DNA of 64,000 nt. Origin: Catellatospora bangladeshensis (GTDB lineage Bacteria; Actinomycetota; Actinomycetes; Mycobacteriales; Micromonosporaceae). Below, one piece after another: positions 25,509 through 36,039 of this stretch; the stretch's first letter is position 1; every line of letters begins with the position of its first letter. A program made the translations under genes and the position numbers. The notes beneath the pieces were generated by a model. The model did not search any database. It saw only the letters and a program-made list of their open reading frames with translations, and had not been told where the DNA came from. The DNA lies in assembly GCF_016862575.1 (NCBI RefSeq), contig NZ_BONF01000052.1, forward strand, positions 1 to 64,000, read 5' to 3'.

Positions 25509-25549
25509 GGAAACTGCACGAATGGCCCACCGCGATTCGTGCAGTTTCC
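25509..25549 (+). repeat. intergenic palindrome/terminator-like hairpin
   Basis: GGAAACTGCACGAAT and ATTCGTGCAGTTTCC form a perfect 15-base-pair stem with an 11-base loop just after the GNAT stop. It lacks a T-tract. It resembles the other dispersed palindromes in size but not in sequence. Confidence 0.7.
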
Positions 25550-25631
25550 CCGAAACAGCCTGCCGAAGGAGACGGCGCTCGATGAGTAGCCCGCTCAGCG
25601 GGCGTTCAGGGGGCTCGGCGAGAATGAGGCG

Positions 25632-26831
25632 ATGATCCCCCGCCAGATAGTTCTGCTCGGCTCCACCGGATCGATCGGCACCCAGGCGATCGACATCGTG
25701 CGGCGCAACCCGGACCGGTTCCGGGTGGTCGCGCTGGGCGCGGGCGGCGGCAACGTGGCGCTGCTGGCGCAGCAGGCGCTGGAGCTGGGGGTCGAGGCGG
25801 TCGGCGTGGCCAGGGCCAGCACCGCGCAGGACCTGCAGCTGGCGTTCTACGCCGAGGCGCAGCGGCGCGGCTGGTCGGCAGGGGAGTTCAAGCTCCCCAA
25901 GATCCTGGCCGGGCCGCAGGCGATGACGGAGCTGGCGCAGTGGCCCGCGGACATCGTGCTCAACGGCGTGGTGGGCTCGCTGGGCCTGGCGCCGACGCTG
26001 GCCGCGCTCAAGGCCGGGCGCATCCTGGCGCTGGCCAACAAGGAGTCGCTGGTCGCGGGCGGCCCGCTGGTGCGGGCGGTGGCCGCGCCGGGGCAGATCG
26101 TGCCGGTGGACAGCGAGCACTCGGCGCTGGCGCAGTGCCTGCGCGGCGGTGCGCAGTCCGAGGTGCGCAGGCTGATCCTGACGGCGAGCGGGGGCGCGTT
26201 CCGCGGCCGCCGCCGTGAGGAGCTGGGCGCGGTCACGGTCGAGGAGGCGCTCAAGCACCCGACCTGGGACATGGGCCCGGTGGTCACGATCAACTCGGCG
26301 ACGCTGGTGAACAAGGGCCTCGAGGTGATCGAGGCGCACGAGCTGTTCGGGGTGGCGTACGACGACATCGAGGTGATGGTGCACCCGCAGTCGGTGCTGC
26401 ACTCGCTGGTCGAGTTCACCGACGGCTCGACGCTGGCCCAGGCCAGCCCGCCGGACATGCGGCTGCCCATCGCGCTGGCGCTGGGCTGGCCGGACCGGGT
26501 GCCGTACGCGGCCGAGCCGGTCGACTGGACGCAGGCGCACAACTGGGAGCTGCGCCCGCTGGACCGGGAGGCGTTCCCGGCGGTGGAGCTGGCCAAGGCC
26601 GCGGGCCGGGCGGGGCGCTGCCGGCCGGCGATCTACAACGCCGCCAACGAGGAGTGTGTGGCGGCTTTCACAGCGGGTCGGCTACCGTTCCTGGCCATCG
26701 TCGACACCGTGGCGGAGATCGTCGACGGTGCGCCGGACTATGACGAACCGGGTACCGTCGAGGACGTGCTCGCCGCGGAGCACTGGGCGCGTACGCGCGC
26801 GCATGAACTGATCAAGGAGAAGAGCGCCTGA
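25632..26831 (+). CDS. dxr: 1-deoxy-D-xylulose 5-phosphate reductoisomerase
   Basis: DXR converts DXP to MEP, the committed step of the non-mevalonate isoprenoid pathway. The NADPH-binding [16 protein letters not shown] is at residues about 8-23. [69 protein letters not shown] and [14 protein letters not shown] contain the metal and substrate residues (Asp/Glu/Glu). Length 399 aa is usual. The ATG overlaps nothing upstream; its TGA shares an A with the ATG of the next gene. The dxr-rip-ispG order is the conserved actinobacterial cluster. Confidence 0.98.
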   Translation: MIPRQIVLLGSTGSIGTQAIDIVRRNPDRFRVVALGAGGGNVALLAQQALELGVEAVGVARASTAQDLQLAFYAEAQRRGWSAGEFKLPKILAGPQAMTELAQWPADIVLNGVVGSLGLAPTLAALKAGRILALANKESLVAGGPLVRAVAAPGQIVPVDSEHSALAQCLRGGAQSEVRRLILTASGGAFRGRRREELGAVTVEEALKHPTWDMGPVVTINSATLVNKGLEVIEAHELFGVAYDDIEVMVHPQSVLHSLVEFTDGSTLAQASPPDMRLPIALALGWPDRVPYAAEPVDWTQAHNWELRPLDREAFPAVELAKAAGRAGRCRPAIYNAANEECVAAFTAGRLPFLAIVDTVAEIVDGAPDYDEPGTVEDVLAAEHWARTRAHELIKEKSA

Positions 26832-28048
26832 TGAGTGTGCTGGGCATCGTCCTGTTCGCGCTCGTGATCCTGATCTCGGTCAGCCTGCACGAGGCCGGCC
26901 ACATGGGCACCGCGAAGGCCTTCGGCATGCGGGTGACCCGCTACTTCGTGGGCTTCGGGCCGACCCTGTGGTCGTTCCGCCGCGGCGAGACCGAGTACGG
27001 CGTGAAGGGCATCCCGCTCGGCGGCTTCGTCAAGATCGTCGGCATGACGCCGCAGGACGAGGACGCCGACGACCCCAAGGCGATGTGGCGCTTCCCGGTA
27101 TGGAAGCGCTCGGTCGTCATGTCGGCGGGCTCGGTCGTGCACTTCATCCTGGCCGGCGTGGCCATCTGGCTGCTGGCGATCTTCTCCGGCCTGCCCAACC
27201 CGGCCCTGCCGAACGGCCCCGAGTCGCAGCCCGCGGTGCTCGCCGTGCAGCCCTGCGTGGTCAAGACGCTGCCGCTGCGCGAGTGCGCCGCGAACGACCC
27301 GGCCAGCCCGGCCTCGCAGGCGGGCCTGCGCGACGGCGACAAGCTGGTCGCGGTGAACGGCAAGCCGGTGGCGACCTGGGGCGAGGCGATCGAGCAGATC
27401 CGCCCGCTGGCCGTCGGGCAGACCGCCTCGATGACCGTGGAGCGCGATGGCGGTCAGCAGACCGTGCAGATCAGCCCGGCCGAGGTCGAGCGCAAGATGA
27501 CCGACGGCAGTGTGCGCAAGGTCGCCGCGATCGGCGTCGGCCTGACCTCGACCGTCCCTTACACCGTGACCTACGGCCCGGTCGATGCGGTCGGCGCGAG
27601 CGCGAAGTACGCCGGCTCGATGGTGACCGCCACGTTCGAGGCGCTCAAGCAGTTCCCGCAGCGCATCCCGGCGCTGTTCTCGGCGATCGGCGGCGCGGAG
27701 CGCGACCCGAACACCCCGATCAGCGTGGTCGGCATCAGCATCCTCGGCGGCGAGGCGGTCGAGCGCGGCGCGTGGGACATGTTCACCGCGCTGTTCATCG
27801 GATTCAACCTTTTCGTGGGTATTTTCAACCTGCTCCCGCTGCTTCCCCTCGACGGGGGACACCTGTTCATCGCGTGGTTCGAGAAGATTCGCTCATGGGT
27901 CTACGCTCGCCTGCACAAGCCCGACCCGGGCCGGGTCGACTACTTCAAGCTGATGCCGCTGACCTACACGGTCATCCTGATCTTCGGTGCGTTCACCCTG
28001 CTGACCGTCACCGCGGACCTCGTCAACCCCATCTCGATCTACAAGTGA
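26831..28048 (+). CDS. rip: site-2 intramembrane zinc metalloprotease (RseP/Rip family)
   Basis: The 405-residue membrane protease has the zinc motif HEAGH at residues 20-24 in the first helix and the second metal site [13 protein letters not shown] near the C-terminus. A PDZ domain lies between (about 150-225: [18 protein letters not shown]). In mycobacteria Rip1 cleaves anti-sigma factors and controls envelope composition, so the same is expected here. Its ATG shares an A with the dxr stop (TGATG), and ispG begins seven bases after its stop region. Confidence 0.96.
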   Translation: MSVLGIVLFALVILISVSLHEAGHMGTAKAFGMRVTRYFVGFGPTLWSFRRGETEYGVKGIPLGGFVKIVGMTPQDEDADDPKAMWRFPVWKRSVVMSAGSVVHFILAGVAIWLLAIFSGLPNPALPNGPESQPAVLAVQPCVVKTLPLRECAANDPASPASQAGLRDGDKLVAVNGKPVATWGEAIEQIRPLAVGQTASMTVERDGGQQTVQISPAEVERKMTDGSVRKVAAIGVGLTSTVPYTVTYGPVDAVGASAKYAGSMVTATFEALKQFPQRIPALFSAIGGAERDPNTPISVVGISILGGEAVERGAWDMFTALFIGFNLFVGIFNLLPLLPLDGGHLFIAWFEKIRSWVYARLHKPDPGRVDYFKLMPLTYTVILIFGAFTLLTVTADLVNPISIYK

Positions 28049-28055
28049 GTGTGCT

Positions 28056-29222
<1,167 letters not shown>

Positions 29223-29235
29223 CCTTTCCCACTCA

Positions 29236-29276
29236 CGCGAGCAGGCCCCGTTCCTCAGGAACGGGGCCTGCTCGCG
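29236..29276 (+). terminator. strong hairpin terminator after ispG
   Basis: CGCGAGCAGGCCCCGTTCC and its complement form a perfect 19-base-pair stem with a three-base loop, 14 bases after the ispG stop. It can also serve the convergent PadR gene. Confidence 0.85.
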
Positions 29277-29310
29277 TCTGCCCCCTCGACCCGCGCCGCC
29301 AAGATCGCGT

Positions 29311-29379
29311 CGATCTTGCGCGAAGTGTTGCCCTTTTGGGCGGTAGGGGCGTGTCGTCCCCACCGTTCGCGCAAGATCG
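29311..29379. repeat. intergenic palindrome, family 2, copy 1
   Basis: CGATCTTGCGCGAA and TTCGCGCAAGATCG bound a 69-base element. The core contains TGTTGCCCTTTTG and GGGCGTGTCG. A second copy lies in the opposite orientation at 51154-51222. Confidence 0.85.
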
Positions 29380-29395
29380 GCGGGGTGGGTGGGGG

Positions 29396-29995
29396 TCACT
29401 CGGCGAGGATGGCGTAGAGCTTGCGCTTGGTGTCCTGGAGGGTCTCCAGGGCTTTCTGGCGCTGGGTGGGGGTGCCGGTCATGGCGACCTGGCGCAGGGC
29501 GCTCATGACGGCGAAGCCCGCCTCGCGGAACTCCTGGGCCTGGGCGACGTGGTCGGCGTCGAAGTCCTGCCAGGGGCGGCCGTGGCCGGCCTCGGTGGCG
29601 CGGTCGGCCTCGGCGCGGCCCGCCTCGGTGAGGGTGAACCGCTTGCGGCCGTCGGCCTCCTCGCTGACGATCAGGCCCTCGTCCTCCAGCAGCTGGAGGG
29701 TCGGGTAGATCGAGCCGGGGCTCGGGCGCCAGACGCCGCCCGTCCTCGTCTCCAGCTCTGAGATCATCTCGTAGCCGTGCATCGGGCGCTCCAGGAGCAG
29801 GCCCAGCACCGCCGCGCGGGTGTTGCCGCGCCGCCCGCGACCGCGGCCGTGTCCGCGCCCGCCGGGGCCGAAGCCGCCGGGGCCGAACGGGGGCCGCATC
29901 GGCCCGAAGGCGAACAGCCGGGGGTCGTGGCCGTGGTGGTCGTGCGAGCCGTGGGCGTGCTCACGCATGCCGTGTCCGTGGTGTCGTCGGAACAT
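29396..29995 (-). CDS. PadR family regulator with histidine-rich N-terminus
   Basis: The 199-residue protein has a PadR winged helix at about 60-130 (RAAVLGLLLERPMHGYEMIS, GSIYPTLQLLEDEGLI, RKRFTLTEAGRAEAD) and a C-terminal helical dimerisation region. The first 55 residues are His-, Gly-, Pro- and Arg-rich, beginning MFRRHHGHGMREHAHGSHDH, which suggests metal binding. It interrupts the usual ispG-GNAT adjacency and is transcribed leftward. Inverted repeats in its promoter region suggest autoregulation. The ligand and any other target are unknown. Confidence 0.88.
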   Translation of the reverse strand: MFRRHHGHGMREHAHGSHDHHGHDPRLFAFGPMRPPFGPGGFGPGGRGHGRGRGRRGNTRAAVLGLLLERPMHGYEMISELETRTGGVWRPSPGSIYPTLQLLEDEGLIVSEEADGRKRFTLTEAGRAEADRATEAGHGRPWQDFDADHVAQAQEFREAGFAVMSALRQVAMTGTPTQRQKALETLQDTKRKLYAILAE

Positions 29996-30048
29996 CTCTT
30001 CGTCCTCTTTCGTGCTGAATCTCGCGTGGTCGCGAGGCTATCTCCGAT

Positions 30049-30086
30049 TATCGCCGTGCTGTCGGCGATACGTTAACGATATATCG
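30049..30086. promoter_or_regulatory. candidate PadR operators
   Basis: TATCGCCG-N6-CGGCGATA (30049-30070) and the perfect palindrome CGATATATCG (30077-30086) lie side by side between the divergent padR and GNAT genes. They are AT-richer than the surroundings, as PadR sites often are. Confidence 0.5.
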
Positions 30087-30159
30087 GCAACGTGTCGGCG
30101 GCAAGCTTCGTTTCCCGGGTAGCAGTGGCGGGCGGCGCGGATCTCATTAGGCTGTGGTC

Positions 30160-30996
30160 ATGCTCACCCTCCCGGTGCGGCAGCTGGCCGAAGCTGACCG
30201 CGCGGCAGTGGAACGCCTCCTGGCGGCGTACCCCATCGCGGCGGCGCAGGTGGCCGAGCGGGTGGCGCTGCGCGGACTGGGCTGGCGGGCCGACGGCCGG
30301 CTCTACGGCTACGGCAACCGCCGCCACCCCGAGGCCGTCCTGTGGTCCGGCGGCCAGGTGTCGCCGGTCGGCGCCGGTGCCGACGCCGTGGCCGCCTTCG
30401 CCGAGCTGGTGTCCGGGCAGCCGCGCGTGTGCGCCTCCCTGGTCGGCGAGGCCGACGCGGTGCTGGGCCTGTGGGAGCTGCTCCGGCCGGCCTGGGGTCC
30501 GGAACGGACGGTGCGCCGCGACCAGCCGCTCATGGTGGTGGACAACCCGCCCGCCGTGGCCGCCGATCCGCTCGTGCGGCAGGTCCGGCCCGACGAGGTC
30601 GACCTGGTCTTCCCCGCCTCGGTCGCGATGTACACCGAGGAGGTGGGCGTGTCGCCGTGCGGTGACGACGGCGGGCGCGGCTACCGGGGGCGGGTGGCGG
30701 AGCTGGTGAAGGCCGGGCGGTCGTACGCCCGCATCGTCGACGGGACAGTGGTGTTCAAAGCGGAGCTGGCCGTCGTGACCCGGCACACCGCCCAGATCCA
30801 GGGGGTATGGGTGGACCCGACCTGGCGCGGCCGGGGTTACGCGACGTCCGGCATGGCGGCGGTGGTGCGCGACGCGCTGCGCCGGGTCGCGCCGACGGTG
30901 AGCCTGTACGTCAACGACTACAACGCTCCGGCCCGGCGCGTGTACGAGCGGCTCGGGTTCCGCCAGGTCGGCACGTTCGCCACCGTCCTGTTCTGA
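30160..30996 (+). CDS. GNAT family acetyltransferase with DUF4081 N-terminal domain
   Basis: The 278-residue protein is the actinobacterial DUF4081-GNAT type that commonly follows ispG. The N-terminal half (residues 1-140) fits DUF4081. The C-terminal GNAT part has QIQGVWVDPTWRGRGYATSG, the acetyl-CoA pyrophosphate loop, and VSLYVNDYNAPARRVYERLG. The substrate is unknown. TAGGCT lies six bases before the ATG, so the mRNA is probably leaderless; an in-frame GTG two codons upstream would fall between the hexamer and the ATG. A hairpin follows. Confidence 0.87.
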   Translation: MLTLPVRQLAEADRAAVERLLAAYPIAAAQVAERVALRGLGWRADGRLYGYGNRRHPEAVLWSGGQVSPVGAGADAVAAFAELVSGQPRVCASLVGEADAVLGLWELLRPAWGPERTVRRDQPLMVVDNPPAVAADPLVRQVRPDEVDLVFPASVAMYTEEVGVSPCGDDGGRGYRGRVAELVKAGRSYARIVDGTVVFKAELAVVTRHTAQIQGVWVDPTWRGRGYATSGMAAVVRDALRRVAPTVSLYVNDYNAPARRVYERLGFRQVGTFATVLF

Positions 30997-31018
30997 CACG
31001 CCGCGCACGACGCGCCGT

Positions 31019-31040
31019 AGTCACGACCATTTTCGTGACT
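31019..31040 (+). terminator. hairpin after the DUF4081-GNAT gene
   Basis: AGTCACGA-N6-TCGTGACT gives a perfect eight-base-pair stem whose loop ends in TTT. It is short but well placed after the stop. Confidence 0.55.
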
Positions 31041-31059
31041 TTGAGCACCTAGCTAACTA

Positions 31060-31071
31060 CGTTACGTAACG
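31060..31071. promoter_or_regulatory. 12-base palindrome upstream of a membrane protein gene
   Basis: CGTTACGTAACG is a perfect palindrome in an AT-richer stretch (TAGCTAACTACG precedes it), about 33 bases before the GTG of the next gene. It could be an operator overlapping the promoter. Confidence 0.4.
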
Positions 31072-31103
31072 ATTGGTGCTGACCAGATGTTGCGGCCGGC
31101 GAG

Positions 31104-31640
31104 GTGAACACCCCGATGGGGCGGATCGTAAAACAGCTCTCTGAAACCACCACGAAGTACTACTGGTATCCCGGAGAGAAGCAGGAGTGGATCCGCGCCG
31201 TCGTCGCCGTCAGCAGTGGAGCGGGTGCCGCGGCACTGCTGATGATGCTGACCCGCAACAGCCTCGCGGCCGTCGTGGTCGGATGCTCGGTCACCCTCGC
31301 GGTGTCCGGATTCAACTTCGGGCGGCGGGATGCCAAGGCGCTGGCCGGGTGGCCCAAGCTCAGTGACAAGGCCGCCCGGCGGGCCGCCGTCGCCCACAGC
31401 GGACGCGCCGCCTGGCGGGCGAGCGCGCACGGCGTCGGCGGGGCGGTCGCGGCGATCGTCGTACTCAACCTCACCCACAGCGGCTGGGTCGCCGACTGGC
31501 TGCTGCCCGTCGTGCCCGCCGTGGTCGGGGCGCTCGCCCACCAGACCGGGATGGTCTGGGAGCAGCTCGCCAGCACCGTGGCCACCACCGGCCCCGCCGC
31601 CGCCCCCGCCACCCCCGCCGCCAAACCCACCGCCGACTGA
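31104..31640 (+). CDS. membrane protein of unknown function
   Basis: The 178-residue protein is not recognised. It begins VNTPMGRIVKQLSETTTKYY and has about four hydrophobic segments (AVSSGAGAAALLMML, AAVVVGCSVTLAVSG, GGAVAAIVVLNL, WLLPVVPAVVGALA), with a cationic loop between the second and third (about 80-115). The C-terminus is Ala/Pro/Thr-rich. A palindromic site precedes the GTG and two family 1 repeats follow. The context gives no function. Confidence 0.7.
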   Translation: MNTPMGRIVKQLSETTTKYYWYPGEKQEWIRAVVAVSSGAGAAALLMMLTRNSLAAVVVGCSVTLAVSGFNFGRRDAKALAGWPKLSDKAARRAAVAHSGRAAWRASAHGVGGAVAAIVVLNLTHSGWVADWLLPVVPAVVGALAHQTGMVWEQLASTVATTGPAAAPATPAAKPTAD

Positions 31641-31685
31641 CCCACGCCGCGCCGCCCGTGCCGCGCCGCCCGTGCCGCCGAGGGT

Positions 31686-31746
31686 GATCGCGAGTTCGTG
31701 TCGGAAAGTGTGGTCTGGCCATAGGTTTCGACACGAACTGGCGATC
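31686..31746. repeat. intergenic palindrome, family 1, copy C
   Basis: Left arm GATCGCGAGTTCGTGTCGG and right arm GACACGAACTGGCGATC with inner GAAA/TTTC. It lies about 45 bases after the membrane protein gene. Confidence 0.85.
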
Positions 31747-31777
31747 TTCGGCTGGTGTCCGGCGCGGCTGGATGGTG

Positions 31778-31842
31778 AAGATCGCGGTTTCGTGTCCAAA
31801 GGTGCGGCCTGGCCTAACGTTTGGACACGAAACGCCGATCTT
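31778..31842. repeat. intergenic palindrome, family 1, copy D
   Basis: AAGATCGCGGTTTCGTGTCC and GGACACGAAACGCCGATCTT bound a 65-base element next to copy C and about 60 bases before the convergent oxidase gene. Confidence 0.85.
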
Positions 31843-31903
31843 GGACCGGAGCGGACCGGGCCGGGCGGGGGTCAGGGTCAGGTTGAGGGCTGGGCCGGTC
31901 GGG

Positions 31904-33124
31904 TCAGCGGCGGAGGGTGTCGAGGGCGCGGGAGGTGGTCCAGTCGCGGTTGGCGGCGGGCGGGCCGAAGCGGTCGGGGAGGAGGGCGTCCAGCTCCCAG
32001 CTGGGGGTGCCGGACGTGATCCACTCGGCGAGGTGGCGGCCGATGCCGCCGGCCAGGGCCATGCCGTGCAGGCCGAACCCGGCCGCGATCCAGAGGCCGG
32101 GCAGGGGCGAGCGGCCCGCGAGGGGGGCGCCGTCGGGGGTGAACGCCTCGACGCCGTTCATGATCTTCACGAGCTTGGCCCGGCGCAGCTCCGGCATGCG
32201 GTCCCCGGCCAGCCGCCACAGCGGAGCGAACGCCGCGTCGTCGGGTGCGGCCAGTTCCCGGGCCTTGGCGAGGGGCTCGGCGTCGCCGGCGGGCCAGGCG
32301 GGCACGGGGTCGGGGCGGTTGCCGCCGACGATCACGGCCCCGTTCGCGGCGCGCAGGTAGAGCGACTGCTCGGGGATGCGGCAGGTGGGGGTCGTGTCCG
32401 GGTCGAGCGCGGGGTGCAGGACCTCGCTGACGCCGTACTGGTGCAGGATCGGGACGACGGGGACGACGACACCGGCCAGTGCGCCCACCGCGCCCGCCGC
32501 GGCGCCGGCCGCGTTGATCACGAGCGGCGTCTCGATGACGCCGTCGCTGGTGTGGACCGCGCGCACCCGGCCGCCGGTGGTGTCGAGGGCGGTGACGCGT
32601 ACCCCCGTGCGGATCTCGACGCCGTGCGAGACCGCACCGGCGACCAGGGCGTTGACGAAGTCCTTGGGGCGGACGAAGCCCTCGCCGGGCAGCCACGCGG
32701 CGGCCTGCACGTCGGTCAGGTCGAGCCGCGGGGCCAGGCCCATGGTGGCCGACGCCCCGCGCAGCTCCAGCGGGACGCCCAGCTCGTCGGCGCGGCGGGC
32801 GAGGCGGCGCAGCTCGTCGACGTGCTGGTGGCTGAGCGCCAGCCGCAGGCCGCCGACGGCTCGCCAGCCGGGGTCGTGGCCGGTCTCGGCGCGCAGCATC
32901 GCGGCCAGCGCGGGCAGGTATCCGGTGAGCCGGGCGTGCCAGGCGGGGCCGTCGGGGCCGCGCATCGAGGTGACGAAGCCGGCCGTGTGCCAGGTGGTGC
33001 CGTCCATGAGCTCGTGCTGCTCGAGCAGCACGGTGTCGCGCCACCCGGCCCGGCCGAGGTGGTACGCCAGGGAGCAGCCGACCACGCCGCCCCCGATGAT
33101 CACCGCCCGCGCACTCGCTCCCAT
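31904..33124 (-). CDS. FAD-dependent amine oxidase-like protein (DAO/PuuB type)
   Basis: The 406-residue protein has the DAO-family dinucleotide motif AVIIGGGVVGCSLAYHLG at about residues 7-24, then DGTTWHTAGFV and the FAD-binding C-terminal WIAAGFGLHGMALAGGIGR. DAO-family enzymes oxidise amines or imino acids. In the Puu route, PuuB oxidises gamma-glutamyl-putrescine to the aldehyde. It is divergent from the glutamine-synthetase-like gene across a region of about 130 bases, and the rightward genes supply the ligase, aldehyde dehydrogenase and hydrolase steps, so this is the probable oxidase of that pathway. It is related to, but much shorter than, the dehydrogenase at 16703. Confidence 0.85.
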   Translation of the reverse strand: MGASARAVIIGGGVVGCSLAYHLGRAGWRDTVLLEQHELMDGTTWHTAGFVTSMRGPDGPAWHARLTGYLPALAAMLRAETGHDPGWRAVGGLRLALSHQHVDELRRLARRADELGVPLELRGASATMGLAPRLDLTDVQAAAWLPGEGFVRPKDFVNALVAGAVSHGVEIRTGVRVTALDTTGGRVRAVHTSDGVIETPLVINAAGAAAGAVGALAGVVVPVVPILHQYGVSEVLHPALDPDTTPTCRIPEQSLYLRAANGAVIVGGNRPDPVPAWPAGDAEPLAKARELAAPDDAAFAPLWRLAGDRMPELRRAKLVKIMNGVEAFTPDGAPLAGRSPLPGLWIAAGFGLHGMALAGGIGRHLAEWITSGTPSWELDALLPDRFGPPAANRDWTTSRALDTLRR

Positions 33125-33253
33125 TCGAACAGTCGTACTCGCTACCAGGCGGGAACGGAAGCCCTCCGGCCCAACTTTGCCGCGGCGCGCCGGGAGCAGT
33201 GACCCATGGGAGTTTGTTGACGGCGGGGGGTGCTGGGGGTAGGACTGGTGGGC

Positions 33254-34597
33254 ATGTGGTCGGTGGAGCGCCTGCGCGCGATGGTGGAGGCGGGCGACAT
33301 CGACACGGTGTTGCTGGCCATGACGGACATGCAGGGGCGGCTGCAGGGCAAGCGCCTGCACGCGACGTACTTCCTGGACGAGGTCGTCGGCCACGGCAGC
33401 GAGGCCTGTAACTACCTGCTCGCGGTGGACGTCGAGATGACCCCGGTGGACGGGTACGCCGTCTCCGGCTGGAACCAGGGCTACGGCGACTTCGTGCTGC
33501 GGCCGGACCTGGACACGCTGCGCCCGATCCCGTGGCTGCCGGGCACCGTGCTGATCCTGGCCGACGTGCTGTGGCTGGACGGGAGCCCGGTGGTGCAGTC
33601 GCCGCGGCAGATCCTGCGCCGCCAGCTGGACCGGCTCGCCGAGCGCGGGCTGACCGCGTACGTCGGCACGGAGCTGGAGTTCGTGGTCTACCAGGACTCC
33701 TACGAGCAGGCGGCGGCCAAGCGCTACCAGGGGCTCACCCCGGCCAACGGGTACAACGTGGACTATTCGCTGCTGGGAACGACGCGGGTCGAGCCGCTGC
33801 TGCGGGCGATCCGGCTCGGCATGGCCGGGGCGGGGCTGGCCCCGGAGAGCGCCAAGGGCGAGTGCAACCTCGGCCAGCACGAGATCGCGTTCCGCTACGC
33901 CGAGGCGCTGAAGACGGCCGACCAGCACGCGCTCTACAAGCACGGGGCCAAGGAGATCGCCGCCCAGCAGGGCATGTCGCTGACCTTCATGGCCAAGCCG
34001 AACCAGCGCGAGGGCAACTCGTGCCACATCCACTTCTCGCTGCGCGACGCGGACGGGCGGCCGGTGATGGCCGAGGGGGACCAGCTCAGCCCGCTGGGCG
34101 AGCACGTGCTCGCGGGGCTGCTGGCCAGCACGGTGGACCTGAGCATCCTCTACGCGCCGAACATCAACTCGTACAAGCGTTACCAGGCGGGCTCGTTCGC
34201 GCCGACGGCGCTGCGCTGGGGGCGGGACAACCGCACCTGCGCGCTGCGCCTGGTGGGGCACGACACCTCGCTGCGGGTGGAGCACCGGGCGCCCGGCGGT
34301 GACGTGAACCCGTACCTGGCCGTCGCGGCGATGGTGGCGGGCGCGCTGCACGGCATCGAGAACGAGCTGCCGCTGGAGCCGCTGTTCAGCGGCAACGCGT
34401 ACGCCGACCCGTCCGCGCCGCGCATGCCCGCCACGCTGCGGGACGCGCTGCTGCGCTGGGAGTCCTCGGCGGTGGCGCGGGACGCGTTCGGCGACGCGGT
34501 GGTGGAGCACTACGGGCACGCCGCGCAGGTGGAGCTGGCCGCGTACGACGCGGCGGTGACGGACTGGGAACTGGTGCGGGGGTTCGAGCGGCTGTGA
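33254..34597 (+). CDS. glutamine synthetase-like gamma-glutamyl-amine ligase (PuuA/GlnA4 type)
   Basis: The 447-residue protein has the catalytic GS fold: [82 protein letters not shown]. It lacks the length and N-terminal pattern of true GlnA and belongs with GS-like ligases that join glutamate to amines such as putrescine or ethanolamine. The ATG at [10 protein letters not shown] is used; GTGs at 33248 and 33230 are in frame and the SD-like GGGGGTAGGA lies between them, so the exact start is open. The aldehyde dehydrogenase GTG overlaps its stop. The amine substrate is not shown by sequence. Confidence 0.88.
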   Translation: MWSVERLRAMVEAGDIDTVLLAMTDMQGRLQGKRLHATYFLDEVVGHGSEACNYLLAVDVEMTPVDGYAVSGWNQGYGDFVLRPDLDTLRPIPWLPGTVLILADVLWLDGSPVVQSPRQILRRQLDRLAERGLTAYVGTELEFVVYQDSYEQAAAKRYQGLTPANGYNVDYSLLGTTRVEPLLRAIRLGMAGAGLAPESAKGECNLGQHEIAFRYAEALKTADQHALYKHGAKEIAAQQGMSLTFMAKPNQREGNSCHIHFSLRDADGRPVMAEGDQLSPLGEHVLAGLLASTVDLSILYAPNINSYKRYQAGSFAPTALRWGRDNRTCALRLVGHDTSLRVEHRAPGGDVNPYLAVAAMVAGALHGIENELPLEPLFSGNAYADPSAPRMPATLRDALLRWESSAVARDAFGDAVVEHYGHAAQVELAAYDAAVTDWELVRGFERL

Positions 34598-35943
34598 AGA
34601 TCGTCAATCCGGTCACCGAAGAGGTCGTCGCCACGGTGGAGCCGGCCGACGCCGCGGCGGTCGACGCCGCCGTCGGGCGGGCCGCGAAGGCGTTCGAGAG
34701 CTGGCGCAACGTGTCGCCGGGGGACCGGGCGCGGCTGCTGCGCCGGTTCGCCGCCGTGGTCGACGCGCACGCCGAGGAGCTGGCGCTGCTGGAGGTGCGC
34801 AACGCCGGGCACACCATCGGCAACGCGCGCTGGGAGGCGGGCAACGTCCGCGACCTGCTCGACTACTACTCCGGCGCGCCGGAGCGGCTGTGCGGGCGGC
34901 AGATCCCGGTCGCGGGCGGGTTGGACGTGACGTTCCACGAGCCGCTGGGCGTGGTCGGCGTGATCGTGCCGTGGAACTTCCCGATGCCGATCGCGGCCTG
35001 GGGCTTCGCGCCCGCGCTCGCGGCGGGCAACACGGTGATCGTGAAACCCGCCGAGACCACGCCGCTGACCGCGCTGCGCCTGGCCGAGCTGGCCCTCGAA
35101 GCGGGGCTGCCCGAGGGCGTGCTGACGGTCCTGCCCGGCCACGGCGAGGTCGCCGGCCACGCGCTGGTGACCCATCCGGGGGTACGCAAGATCTGCTTCA
35201 CCGGGTCGGTGGAGGTGGGCCGCCAGATCATGGCGGCGTGCGCGGCCGACCTGACGAGGGTGACCTTGGAGCTGGGCGGCAAGAGCTCCACCCTGCTGTT
35301 CGCCGACGCCGACCTGGAGCGGGCCGCCGCCGCGCTGCCCGGGGCCGTGTTCGACAACGCCGGGCAGGACTGCTGCGCCCGCTCCCGCCTGCTCGTGCAG
35401 CGCGAGGTGTACGACGACTTCCTCGCCCTGCTGGAGCCGCACGTGGCGGCCTGGCGCTGCGGCGACCCCATGGACCCGGCCACCGGCATGGGCCCGCTCA
35501 TCACCGCCGAGCAGCGCGAACGCGTCACGGGCTACGTGGACGGCGCGAACGTGCTGATGCGCGGCGGCGCGCCGGACGGCCCCGGCTACTGGCATCCGGC
35601 CACCGTGCTGGAGACCCGGGCGGTGGACGAGCGGCACTGGCGCGAGGAGGTGTTCGGGCCGGTGCTGTCCGTGCTGCCGTTCGACACCGAGGCCGACGCG
35701 CTGCGGCTGGCCAACGACACCGAGTACGGCCTGTCCGGGTCGATCTGGACCCGCGACGTGGGCCGGGCGCTGCGGCTGGCCCGCGGGGTGGAGGCGGGGG
35801 TGCTCAGCGTCAACTCGCACAGCTCGGTGCGCTACTGGACCCCGTTCGGCGGGGCCAAGCAGTCCGGGCTGGGCCGCGAGCTGGGCCCGGACGCCCCGCT
35901 CGCGTTCACCGAGACCAAGAACGTCTTCATCTCCACGGAGTGA
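34594..35943 (+). CDS. aldehyde dehydrogenase (PuuC-like)
   Basis: The 449-residue NAD(P)-dependent enzyme has the usual order of motifs: [49 protein letters not shown], the general-base LELGGKSS and the catalytic cysteine in [10 protein letters not shown], ending with [12 protein letters not shown] and [13 protein letters not shown]. The GTG overlaps the stop of the ligase gene (GTGA), so the two are coupled. It would oxidise gamma-glutamyl-aminoaldehyde to the acid. It is slightly short at the N-terminus compared with typical 480-residue members, but all catalytic motifs are present. Confidence 0.92.
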   Translation: MKIVNPVTEEVVATVEPADAAAVDAAVGRAAKAFESWRNVSPGDRARLLRRFAAVVDAHAEELALLEVRNAGHTIGNARWEAGNVRDLLDYYSGAPERLCGRQIPVAGGLDVTFHEPLGVVGVIVPWNFPMPIAAWGFAPALAAGNTVIVKPAETTPLTALRLAELALEAGLPEGVLTVLPGHGEVAGHALVTHPGVRKICFTGSVEVGRQIMAACAADLTRVTLELGGKSSTLLFADADLERAAAALPGAVFDNAGQDCCARSRLLVQREVYDDFLALLEPHVAAWRCGDPMDPATGMGPLITAEQRERVTGYVDGANVLMRGGAPDGPGYWHPATVLETRAVDERHWREEVFGPVLSVLPFDTEADALRLANDTEYGLSGSIWTRDVGRALRLARGVEAGVLSVNSHSSVRYWTPFGGAKQSGLGRELGPDAPLAFTETKNVFISTE

Positions 35944-36039
35944 TTCGGCAGCGCCGAGCCGCTCGCGTACCGCACGCTGTTGTTACGGCCTCGCGGGCGC
36001 CACGGCCAGGCACACAGGGAAGGGCAGGCAGGTCAGGGC

